A stretch of DNA of 64,000 nucleotides from Carya illinoinensis (Eukaryota; Streptophyta; Magnoliopsida; Fagales; Juglandaceae). The notes beneath the pieces are model-generated. The model saw nothing but the letters and a program-made list of their open reading frames with translations. It searched no databases and was not told the origin of the DNA. The stretch spans positions 41,139,467 to 41,203,466 of the forward strand of contig NC_056758.1 of assembly GCF_018687715.1 (NCBI RefSeq). The letters are read 5' to 3'. Positions 38,182 through 50,400 of the stretch are shown here, one piece after another. The stretch's first letter is position 1. The number at the start of each line of letters is the position of its first letter. The position numbers and the translations under genes were made by a program.

Positions 38182-39602
38182 TTTTGTCTGTAATGGTCAA
38201 AGAAAGGGTCATGACTCATGACCACTTGGTCTATTACTATTTCATCCTCTCATAATTTGACTTTTATCGATGGTTTCTTTTCAGTTTATTAAACTGTCAC
38301 GCCATCTTTCAAACATCCCTCCCTCAAATTATTAATCCTACTATATATTCAATCTTCCACCAGCTACTTATAAATTAATTTTACAATTTTATATTTCAAA
38401 AAAATAAAATTAAAAAAAATTACAATTTTGTATTTTAAATAAATAAAAATGTGCCCTCAAAGGAAATATTACATAAAAAGAACTAACGTCATGGTCAAAA
38501 GACACATATTGTAATTGCAGAGCAGGCCAGGGAAAGCCAAAATGCCAGAGGAAAAATGAAAAAGAAGTGCATATATATATATACACGTCAGATTCACGTG
38601 CGTGTGGGGTTGAGATTCTCGTGCGTGTGGGGTTGAGATTCTGCAGGAGGAGAAGTGGAACTGAACGCGTGTCAGTGTCACGCTTTTGTAAGATAAAGAT
38701 AAAGATTAGAGATTAGAGTTATTACTATTTCTTTGCTACGTGTAAAATTGTACTGCTTCTCCAGAAGGCATACAGCCTTGTCTCTGCAGTGCATCATTTC
38801 AAGTAAAAGCATTACCTGCATACGGTGCAGTTTGCCCTTTGCCTGCGGGCTACGGCTAATTTAGGCTCAGTAAAATTTAAATTCCTCCGACAAGATGACA
38901 AGACAAATAGTTCTTAAAAATTCTCTCGTTTACAACCATTTTTGTTCGAAAACGTTAATTGATCTAAAAACTAAGGGCAGTTTGGATTGGAAGGAGATGA
39001 AAATTAAAAATTAAATAAAATATGATATTTTAAATAAATATTTTAAAAAATTATAATAATTAAATTCAATTAAATAAATTGAGATCTCAATCTAAACAGA
39101 TTCTAAATTTTTAGATATAAACAATAACGAGATATTTTGTTTTCAAGGTTGTGGACAGTGCGTATTAATTATATTATTTAAATGATAAAATTTAATTTAT
39201 AAAATTTATATTTTAAATCAAATTATGTTATATAAATATTTTATTAAATGTACTCTACATATCAATTTAAAAATAAAATTTTTCAACAATAAAATCCATT
39301 TTACTTGGGTAGATAATCTTGTACATATTATTTACTTGTCATTTTTAAGCCATCACTAACCCGTTAAACTCGAATTATAATTATTTAAAAAATAATTAAG
39401 GTTCCGAATTACCAAAACATGAGTTATATATATTGTTGGGAGTTATATATATATTTTTTTGATAAAATGGGAATACTGGAGAGTTTTGAATTCAAAATTT
39501 TTATTTGGACTTAATTTATGCCATCATATATACCATTAAATTTTTTGAGAATTATATATATTGAAATGGTAAAGGGAGTACCACCACATTAAGATTAAAA
39601 TT

Positions 39603-39604
<2 letters not shown>

Positions 39605-39642
<38 letters not shown>
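39605..39642. repeat. Poly-G run (38 bp)
   Basis: This is an uninterrupted stretch of 38 G on the plus strand, the longest homopolymer in the window. Confidence 0.9.
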
Positions 39643-39643
<1 letters not shown>

Positions 39644-40036
39644 TGGCGTACTTGGTACGAAAAGCCGATTCCTATATATCAGGCTAGACCATTTCATTTG
39701 TTTCACCAGAAAATTGTCCTAAAAATGTACCTTAAAAAGCTTCAAAGTTAAAACAAAAAATTATATTATTCATTAATTGTTATATCACGTAGTACCGGTA
39801 CGTACTGCATGCGCATCGATCGTCCAAAAACAAGGGCATAATACAAAAGGCATGCCTCTTATATATATCATATACGTAACCTTCCTTACGTACGTTAACG
39901 TATAGATCCAGATAACTTTCCACATAATACATATGATCAAGCAAGCTTTCGGAATAATATTGTTCAGAACGAAGAATAAGCATTGACGTATATATACATG
40001 AACTTACGGAGTACATAAGGTCCCTGCAGCTAGTAA

Positions 40037-40046
<10 letters not shown>

Positions 40047-40076
<30 letters not shown>
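40047..40076. repeat. (TA)n microsatellite
   Basis: About 15 TA dinucleotides. Many similar shorter tracts occur throughout 40-46 kb and 55-62 kb. Confidence 0.9.
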
Positions 40077-40081
<5 letters not shown>

Positions 40082-40820
40082 GGTACTTACGTTTAATTAA
40101 TGTTAAAATCTGAAACCACCTTAATTCTCGATCGTTCGAATTTTAAGGGTTTTCTTGATCTGAACGTCAAGTACTAATTATACATAAGTAAAAGAGAGAA
40201 ATTATGAGACTCGGCCAAACGTCACACACCCAAAATGATCAACTTCTAAGCCAATTCATGAGATACATATATAGCCATGGATCGTCCATGCAGCACCCAT
40301 ATTGTTCTTTTGTGATGCCAATTATTCACCAACAAACATGGTTTAATTTGGCTCATGTTAAACGTTTAATTGAGGCGAAACCTTAAGCAAATTATTTAGT
40401 CTTTCCCATGACTTGCATGAACTTTGGTTTTCTAAGTGATGATCACGAGGTGGTCTGCATTAATTCTCATAATTTTACATAACGTCTCTCATTGGAGTCG
40501 ATATATAATAGATACTACTTTTTGTAAACTGTTTACCAAAACGATCGAGGACCACAAGCTATTTAGATGACGAGGTTACCGGCACGCATACATATTGTAC
40601 ATGACGTACTCACACACACACACATATATATAAATTACTCTTGCCGTACAAATCAAATAAGAACCATATTATATCCTTCATGTGATTATCTCATGATTTC
40701 CCTTCGAAGCATTGCCTTAATTCGTCTCTAGGCCCCCGCAGAAGCCCTAACCTAGCACTAAATTATTCTCTCCATCTATCGAGCTAGCGATCAGACTAGC
40801 TAGTAGAAAAACCAAGCCGA

Positions 40821-41100
40821 GGCCCTAGAAGAACACCCTTTGCTGCATGGCTTCTCCTGGGTGCTTTTCAACCTTGCCAACCATCTATGCCATGCTCACC
40901 ACCACAACCACCGGTTCCATGAAACCAAACGGGCTGCACCCTCGATCTACAACGCCTATGGTACTGCAATGGGAGGCCGAAAGGAATGCCATGCCCAAGA
41001 TGTCAATTTCCCAACAACCGATCGGAGAAGATTAGCTCCGCCTGGCCGTGGCCTATGCCAATCTTAATCAACTCATGGTCAAAGTTGTGAGCAAATCTCC
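40821..41100 (+). other. GC-richer island, possible exon or relic
   Basis: Within the AT desert this segment is about half GC. It has two overlapping ORFs from ATGs at 40840 and 40847 (the latter MASPGCFSTLPTIYAMLTTT, 62 aa, ending SQQPIGED). I recognise no domain. It could be a decayed exon, a short ORF or a non-coding transcript. Confidence 0.3.
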
Positions 41101-44100
41101 TTAAACCATACCAAAATTGGCGTTATTAATTAGTCAGTATAGCAAAATATGATTAATCTGATATAGAGGTTGACACGCAGAATGTATTTAATTAGCTGTC
41201 ACGATTGATACTGGAGTGGGATTACGTGATCTGATTGATAGAGTGGAAGATATTAACTTGATTGAATTTGGTGGCTGCGCGCCATATAATTGGGAGGGTC
41301 ATGTGAATGTGGTGGGGCAGCTTATTAGCATTGGGACACATGATGGGAGCTCTTGGTGGGGAAAGGGATCGAGCTAAGGGGCCGACTGCATGACGATCCT
41401 CATGATCATGTTATTGGCCTCAGTCTTAATTATATTGTTACGGCAAGATCATCCGAAAGATATGCCAAATTGTCAGGTTACAACCACGAGATCCGTCCTT
41501 TGATGCGGCTAAAGTATCATTAAGATTGTTGTTCTCGTATCTCACAAAGGCAATTAGTACGATCGATGTATATATATATATATATATAATAACGGACAGA
41601 CATGGTCAATTGGTCATGTCATCATAAAAAAATTCATATATAAAATTATATTTTTTTCAGATGTTACAATGGCCGGAGATATTGATATATATATATATAT
41701 AGAGAGAATGAATCACAGGTAGACTACTTTCGCTAGAGAGAGGTTTCCTTTTAACCTATAACTTCACGGACGTCGACGCTGTTTTAAGATGTATTCATGG
41801 ACCGCACAAAGAAACACGTACGAATTCGCAGATATTATTTGGTACCCATTAAAGCATACAGCTATGTACAGATCGATATACATGATGACAATCTTCCCTT
41901 AAAACGTCACTGGAAATGGGGTTTACGAATTCATCGATGGATCGGGTTTCATGAGTCAAAGCCAGTTGATCTCCAAATCAATAAGAGCAACAGGTAAATT
42001 AAATCATGGCTCCTTTAGTACTTCGCATTTTGTCCTAAATAAATAGTTGTACGTCTAGAATAAAAAGTACTAGGGACTGGCCGTAGCTTAAAAATGCAAA
42101 GATAACATTGGAGAATACACGAAATATGAAGGGAAAATATGCATTACTAGCTGCTACCATATACAATTATATAATTAGGGCTCTAAAAGGAACTACTCGC
42201 CAATTGATTGAAGATTGGCCTAATCTTCACTGGCCGTTATCCGGTAATTGGTCATGATCAGGGCAAAATTCAAACTTCAGGTTCCTGTTAGTATTCACCA
42301 AGCGCAGATATTACAACCGCGTGCATGCGCTTGAGAAGTATATAATAATAGGGATCCAAGAATCAATGCGCTTTTCTAATTTGACGAGACGAAAGCAATA
42401 TTCCCTGCGCAAAATTTTGGAGACTTTATTCGTGATGTGAAAAAACTGAGGGACCTACAATCAAAGATCAGTTTCTGCGGGGTGGATATCTATAACGGGT
42501 TCTTATAAGTACATTTTATCAAGTCTTCCGGCCGGGGCATATGATCTTGGCCAATCTGAGGACTCTGTGCAGGGAGCTGACTTCTACTGTTATTGTGCTA
42601 ATTAATGATGATCTGCATTCAGGTACTCCAAGAACGAACCAACTACGTACGTACTAAGATGTTTGGGAAGAAGAACTGGAGCAAATTAATGGCATTCTTT
42701 AACACTGGGGCTAAGGCCTAAGCCACATGATTGGGCTAAAAATAGGAACCTGATTCTTAAATGTTCAGCATGCAGAAGTATCCTAATTTTAACAACTTCA
42801 TTGCTGCGAGAAATTAAACAGCTATGATGTTTTAAAGTGAATAGTCGACGGATGATGAGATGCCATTTGGGAAGGTGGCCGCAGAAGCTGCGCGCTAGGT
42901 GACGGTTGTGCTTAATTAGAGGGACAATGCATATGTTGCGAAGACCGCCAGTATTGCAGCCCGCCCAGAAGAAGGCCGATATTTCTGCCAATTAACAAGC
43001 TATAGGCTGACCTTGTACGTTTACAAGAAAGCTAGAGTTTGTAGGTATTCTCGCCGTCTTCTTCAACTTAATTCATGAATATAGATTGTCTCGATCGTAC
43101 GTTGGTCTTTATAATTAATTTATATTTCTGCCAACAGAAGAACGAGTAGAAAAATGCACAGCTAGGGAAGATGGATTAAAAAAATCGACAAATATGATAA
43201 ACTTGATTTACGCACTGGGCGTTACGACCAATACCCAAGGAATATCATACGTTTCGATATAAACTATATATATATATATACACATACCATGACCTAGCTA
43301 GCAAGTGTCATTTTTGAAAGGGAGCATTCTTTTAATTTTTTTAAAAATATTGTGTATGATGATCATCACATGATCGATCCTATTGCAGTAGGGACGACCG
43401 ATCGATGATATCTCTTGATAGAATTAATCAAATAGCAGGGAGTAGGCCCCAAAACCACATGAATTTTCGTTACTTTGATATAGGCAGAGATCATGAAGCA
43501 ATTTAAGCAAATCTAATTACCTTTATGCAGCACCCAACAAAAGGCTTCAGAATCAAGTCGGTGTCTTTGCTAGCTGTATCTGACACCTCCATCGGTACTG
43601 AAGTCTGGCTCCGGCCAACCCCAAGATAACATCCACGTACGTACAACACCACCTCCAGCAAGCACACGCGCATTTAAATATATATATATATATATACATA
43701 CATATATATTTATATGATCTGGGCATGCACTACTAATTAATTACGGCTGAGGTACTAAATGAGATTACAAAGCAGGCTACTTCATGACTGGAATTAATGT
43801 ACGGATTGAGTGTGGCGGAGGGAGAATATCATGTTTGGCGCCTTCGATCTCGACTGGGTGCATGGCGGTGGAAATATTATTAATAAGAGTAATAACTAGC
43901 TGCAGTACTATTTATTATATATATATATATAGTACCCATGGCCGATCAGTCATTGTCAAACATTGACGGCAGGTTACAATTACAGCGAGCAAGCACCACA
44001 ATTAAGTACTGTAAAATTAAGTAGCATTGATCTGTCGACGTCGTTAATTAGGAAGTTAGTGTGTGTCGATCACGACTCAGTAATAATACTTGAGGAGATC

Positions 44101-44732
44101 AGTGATGATCAACTAGCGAGATGATGAAGAAGAAGAAGATGATCAAGCAGTAATGTCCTTGATCATGAGGTGGTTTCCAGCTTGCCGGCCCATGAATGAC
44201 GGAGCGATCGAGCTGGGAGGGGATCGAAGAAAGCTAATTAATTACAGTCTTATATATATATATGGGGTTTGTTCTTAATTAATTTCTGGTTTTAATAGTA
44301 TAGGTTTGTGGGTTTGCCACTACCAAAAACATTAATGCCGCTAACTAAAATATTGAGACACAAATAAAAAAAGTAGTAAAAGGCTAAAAGTAGTTCTTAG
44401 TTACTAATAAATATAGAACGCATGAAATAGATGTAGTGGACAATTAACCCAATTGGAGAAACAATAGGTATTGACCAGCGCTTGCTTCATATATATATAT
44501 ATATATAGATATATAGTACAGATCTAGGATGATGATGATGATGATGATGTTGGTCATGTAGATTCTTATGATCATGATATATGGCTTAATTTGTTTCACA
44601 TGTATGCATAATGGCATTCTGTGCAGAGATTCTGTACTGCAGAGCTGTCTTCCAAACAACCCTTAATTAACTTGAAATATATTGTGTTCTAACGCATGCA
44701 TGGTTCATCCATTTATTCCGCAGGTCGAGACG

Positions 44733-44758
44733 TTTTTTTTTTTTTTTTTTTTTTTTTT
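44733..44758. repeat. Poly-T run (26 bp)
   Basis: Homopolymer in the desert left of EMF1. Confidence 0.9.
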
Positions 44759-46020
44759 CTTTTTGGTCTGCAGGTTCAGTTTCCCAAAACCCAGAAATAT
44801 GATTCAAGCTAGTTATTTAACCCCCATTATCCATGACATCGACAACAAAAAGAAAGAAGACAAAGATTAATGCATGAGACTATAATCTAAAGACAAAAAT
44901 CATGATCAAACACAAGTATATATGTACAATTTTCGATGAGTTCCAAGAATTAGAAGATGATGATCGGCCCGTTTACTGTTTAGTGAATCGAAATGTCACA
45001 GACTAGATCTTCATAATTTTCACAGATGCAAAGCAAAAAACTGGAATTTATATATATATATATATATATATATATCTTCATGATATATCTAAGAGAATTA
45101 ATTAGTTTTTCATGTAATAATATGGACGGATAAAACTAAATTAAACTACATGATCTCCAATTTCTGTATATATGCCTAAACAATGAGAAACTAATTAAGC
45201 AGCAGCAGCGCTCTAGCAATTTATATCTCTCTAATATATATTGGTATAACAATATATACCAATTTCTAATTAAAAGAAATTATAAAGTACTATATATATA
45301 TTTATGCAGACAACACTGATGATCTCTTACATATTATATATTCCTTCTGAAATGGCCTTCTTTCTCTTCCCAGCAATCAATCCAACCAAGGCCGCCTCCG
45401 GCATCCGTTTATGAATATTGTACGTACGTACGTACGTAGTACCAGGACATATATATGAGATAAACAGTACCATTTTTATCTCAAGGGGGGAAAATACATC
45501 CAACAATATTAATCCGACCTTCAACAAAACCATATCTAGGTTGAAATCAGAGAAAGACAAAGTGATCAAGGGGGGCAAAAGGTCCAAAACGAAACAAGAA
45601 GTGTCACGCGCGGCGGAGCGCCCTATAACAGGACTGGAGTACTTCATTATAAGCAGCTGATCGATCATCGAATCGCTAGCTGTAAATTATATATATATAT
45701 ATAGATAATGCAAAACCTAAGTATTCGTTCATTTTATGACCATTAATTCGGCCGTACTGCTCTCTTAATTTCATAATTAGTCGATATTATGATCCTCGGG
45801 CACTTGATCTGAACGTCCCGTCCAAATCAAAGCGCATTTAGTACTTTAAATAAAAAAAGTTCATCATGGTCATGGATCTGATGCTTATATCTTCTTGATC
45901 TTCTCCTCCTCCTCCTCAAAAGAAAACCGTTTATTTGAAAGCTAGCATATATCATCTCAAAAATAAATTAGAGGTAAACCCATTTGAAGTATTATCAGGT
46001 AAATCTCGTAGTTCATGAAA

Positions 46021-46024
<4 letters not shown>

Positions 46025-46080
<56 letters not shown>
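46025..46080. repeat. (GA)28 microsatellite
   Basis: 28 uninterrupted GA dinucleotides. GA repeats are a known binding sequence for plant BPC/GAGA-type factors, but no function can be shown here. Confidence 0.95.
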
Positions 46081-46082
<2 letters not shown>

Positions 46083-46350
46083 TGTAGAGAGAGAGAATAT
46101 GTAGATTTGGTGATGGGTAGATCTCGATCCACAGGAGTTAATTTTGTCATTGGCTACTGGTGCCAATTAGATATATAGACTAACCTAATAATTATAATGG
46201 AAAACAACAGCAACTATATATATAATAAAATACCACCGGATTACCTGTACGATCTGTATATATGCTGCAGCTAGCGGTACGCTTGGCCCCCATAGCCATA
46301 GGGCAGCTAGGGGCGACGAGGCAATAGCAAAGCCGAAGCCTCGTGCTCAT

Positions 46351-46382
<32 letters not shown>

Positions 46383-46870
46383 AGAGGTCCTACGATCAAA
46401 TTATATAATATTTCCATACCATTTGGAGTACTATTATTCGAATTTTAAGATCTATAATGAAAAAGAAATATGTACATAAAATAAATCTATTAAATATTTA
46501 ATACTTTATAAGATTCATACGGCTACAATAATTTGATAGTTCAAAATATCAATTTTAAATGTTTGCTGTGTAAGGTAAACATTTTAGGTTGAGAGTATAT
46601 TAATTAGGAAGAAAAACTCATTGGCGACTGATTCGGGTCTCTTTAAATATTCTCGTGTCAGCAAATTACTTTTTGCTACTGTTTTATCCATTAAATTCTA
46701 TGCAACAGAAATCTTCATTAATATAATAAAATCAACATGAGACAGTACTCATGATCATCTTGTCTGTGATATTTTATAAGTCGTGTTCCAACTCATTACC
46801 ATAAAATCAACAAATCTTCCCTTTTAGCTTGGTCTTGGAACCATATAAAACTACAAAAGAAGTAATATCA

Positions 46871-47458
46871 ACAAGAAATTATTGACTTATGAGTGGTGAC
46901 ACCCCCTTGGGTTTATCTTGATACATGCATTCAAGTACTATCTTAACTAATGCCCCACCGTCTTCGTTTCCATGCATTCCTAGTACTTGATCTTGTTCAC
47001 TGATGGGCACGGGTTGAATTGAAACAAAAGTACCCATGAATGAGCCCTTCCTACATCTTAAGGGCAATTACGAGGATTGTGCTTTAACCATCAAATACAA
47101 TGATGAACAGAGGATTGGGGTATATGTACGTATGTGCAGGCCTTTAACTTACACCAGTGCGTCTTTCGCAGCTTCAATTTGGACATGGAAAATGACAAAG
47201 ACAACCTTAAGTCAAAGAATCAGAGTTCCTGAATCAAGATCTGCTTCTAGGAGAAATATGATTTGCATTTGTTGTCTTATCCTCAGATATTCTCAATTTA
47301 CAGCAGCTGCCTAGACATTGAAGACTTCACCTGCTGTATAAAAAATTAAACCACAACCTGTAATGTCAGCTGAAAGATGAGAAGTATTTTAACCAATGAA
47401 GACAATAAGAGTTTCTGAAGTACTACCAATATGGATTTCAGGAACTCTGCCACATCAC
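46871..47458 (-). other. 3' flank of EMF1, probably containing its 3' UTR
   Basis: This follows the EMF1 stop codon on the minus strand. A 62-codon minus ORF (47067-46879, ending YQDKPKGVSPLISQ) is not recognised. A donor-like and an acceptor-like site are present, so a spliced 3' UTR is possible. Confidence 0.4.
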
Positions 47459-50400
47459 TCAATGATGTACACGTTCTTTTACAGTGGTGTGCTTCAGATT
47501 CCTATGTCGCTTGCGGCCATCCGACTTAATTATGCTACGCCTGCTTTGTGAAGGAGTCACCTTTCTAAGTTTAAGGTCTTCACCCCTAATCATGTAAGTA
47601 TTTCCAGCTCCTGGCATGATAAAATCAGCCGGATTTCTATTAATACTGCAGATTTCAGACAGAGAACTGCTTTTTGGATGCTGAGTTGAATTGTCCATTC
47701 CATGATGCTGCAATGCAAAAACAGTAGAATCGGAAGCATCAAGAAGTCTTTTCTGCATACTATGGACGGGAATAGCTCCATGATTTGTGCCTAAACTTCC
47801 AGTGGGGAATACAAATTTTTCTGGTCTACGACCTCTACCCTGTGTGGCTGAATTAGAGCTTTTCTTCCTGTCTCTCTCTCTTGACTTCAAGCCAACTTGA
47901 CTCGTAAGATTAGAACCCCTTTGGAAACCTTTTTCTTCTTGAAAATTAGAAGCAGATGCAGCCACTGTTGGAATACAATGAAAACAGCCATGGGCCTTCT
48001 CTGAAAAGTGACTTTTACTGCAATAAACGGATGGTGGCTGTTTCATGGAATCCAGTGTCTTATATCCACCAATCTCCATTCTGGGAAGCTCCTTAGACTT
48101 AGGATCATGAGGAAAGGAAGGTCCCTTAGGGAACTTTGGTGTTCCGCCCATATTGAACGTAGGACCTGACCGCATCCCTGCATCCATGAGGCTGAGCAAA
48201 TGCATTGCTGGTATGGTTTCATTAGAATACAGATCTAATGACCCCATCAAACTTTGAGGATGCCCCATTCCATTAAGTTTGCAAGCTAATGGGTACTCTG
48301 CATTATTCCTACTGAAAGTTTCTGAACCACAGCTAATATTGTGCTTCTCAAGACCTGTAGCATTTAGATTAAAACACTTCAGGTCATGTTTGAAGTTCAT
48401 ACCCCCCTTATGCAGTGAATCTGGACACTGAGAAAGCATATCTATGTTAGTAGACTGAGCTACACCCTTTTGAGGCAGGTTATATCCAAAAGGGGATTGA
48501 TTTGTAATCATGGTTGGCCAAAGATGTACTGCTGTTTCATTCTGTTGTGCAGCTGTCTGGTGTGTGTTACATCCTCCCAGGGCCTGCAAAGTAGCATGAG
48601 ATGGCCCGTGCCCCACCATAGCCGCATTCCAGTTGCAATTCTGACCACTACTGTGTCTGCTGGGATCGGTCACAGAAGATTGGACTCCGCTTGATGGCTT
48701 CTTTTGACACTGAGCAAAAGTCCTAAACCCTATAGGAGGGGTCGGAGTTTGATCCAGCTGACTCGCATTCAGGTGGTTCCTATCCATATGAGAAAAGAAA
48801 TCAAATGGCTTCTGTTTGGTGGTTCCCACATTTTGGCCTGTTGTTATTATGCCATTCCTTCCATTTCTAGCCTGGTATTTTTGCTTGCGAGTAATTTCCA
48901 GTAGCCTCAACTCGTCATTGCCATATGTGTTAGTACAATCCGTCATCTGACTATTTATTGCATCACTGGTTATTTCTAACAACCCTTTCTTATTTTCAGC
49001 ATCAGGAAGACACCTCTCATGGGAATTTCGGTTCATCTTTGTCAGGAGCTCTACAATTTCCATCGGTATATCATCTAAAGGTCCCTGCTCAGACACTTTG
49101 TCAGCCTTTTGGTCACTATTTTTTTCCCCAACAGCTGTATATTCCTTGGCTTTATGAGCTTTGTCTATGTTGCTTGCACCAGAACAATTCTGCAAAAGGA
49201 AAATTAAAAAAATTATTTCCTCCATACAAGCTATATTCTGAAGCACTACAAATATTATCAATAGACACAAAGATGAAGTAAATACCAGAAAATGAGAAGC
49301 ATTTCTTCACAGAAGTGTGTGAATCACATGACCTTGTACAACAATGACAAGCAATACATAGGCAAATAAATAGGCCACCCACAGCAGAAAACTATGCATA
49401 ATCTGATCGTATTATCACCAAATGTTGCATTATGCCATATCATCATATCAAGAACTAAGAAAAAAAATGGATGCTTTAACACAGATAAGAAAATTTGGGT
49501 CTGCACTCAGACAGTCATCTTTAAACACCTCATCAGGACATATAAGATCCAAACTTAACACAGGTAATGACCGTTTGAACAAAACATAGAAGATTGACAC
49601 CTTGATCTATTATGAATTAGGTATGAAATTCGCTGGAGATTGCAATTAGGTGAAATGAAATAATTTCCATCACTTAAAAAGGCATAAGAAAGAAAGAAGA
49701 AGAGATCACAATTTGCCGGATTCTTCTAAAACTGTTCAACTCTATGTTGTTATGACATGCACCTAATGATTTGTATGACTAGAAAGGTGTTGAGTAATGA
49801 AACATTCGGACACCAATATCATTATATGTACTGTACATTTCCTAGTATATACGGTCTGGCCATTTTCAAACTCTTCTTGAGGTGCCTGTGGTCCCATATG
49901 TCCTTGCAAAAAGTTTGACCCTGCTCAAGATGAGAGTTGAAAATTCATCAGTGATTAAGTTGCTGAGTTTGGTCGACCCAGGCTCTGTTGAATTAAGCAA
50001 GAGATGGGCCAATCATGGAAGGGAAGAGAACAGATACAGCAGCAGGAAAGTATACTTAGATACGGAAAGAGGTAAAGGGGTAAGTGGCTGGTTTCTTTGA
50101 TACTTTGAGATCAATTGAAAGACCCAGGCCACAATAGCAAACTGAACATTGAACATTGCATTTAAATAACAGTAAACACAAGTCAGAACTCTTGATCTTA
50201 GGAGGTTAAAAGAACGCCTCCAGACCAAGGAGCCTGAAATAATGGCAAATGTAAAAATCCCAAAACATGATTAAGTGCCAATGATAATCAGAATCGAGAG
50301 TGATTTGTGAACAGCATAATAATTAACTCAAGACCCGATTGCAGCTCCAAATGGCACAATCAGAAAGATAAGTCTACAAAATAAAAAGCATATATATATA

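Larger units (their letters stand above)
38182..40820. other. Intergenic, AT-rich
   Basis: A 23-bp direct duplication (TCGTGCGTGTGGGGTTGAGA plus TTC) lies at about 38592-38641. A 38-bp poly-G run and a (TA)n tract are listed separately. No coding region is supported. Confidence 0.5.
41101..46870. other. Gene desert left of EMF1
   Basis: Dense (TA)n, GATC, CTAG and ACGT short-palindrome repeats (for example TACGTACGTACGTACGTA at 45420-45437) fill this stretch. Slightly GC-richer islands occur at about 42660-42990, 43540-43640 and 44150-44230. ORFs up to about 113 aa show no family resemblance. I see no supported gene. Confidence 0.5.

Noticed and set aside
40847..41035. Possible C-terminal part of a MYB transcription factor (LQWEAERNAM)
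   Set aside because: The resemblance rests on a few residues; no MYB repeat exists in the region.
44300..44360. CCACTACCAAAAAC, possible CACTA element end
   Set aside because: No matching inverted end or target duplication was found nearby.
46879..47067. 62-aa minus ORF below EMF1 as a separate gene
   Set aside because: No family match, and the position fits the EMF1 3' UTR.
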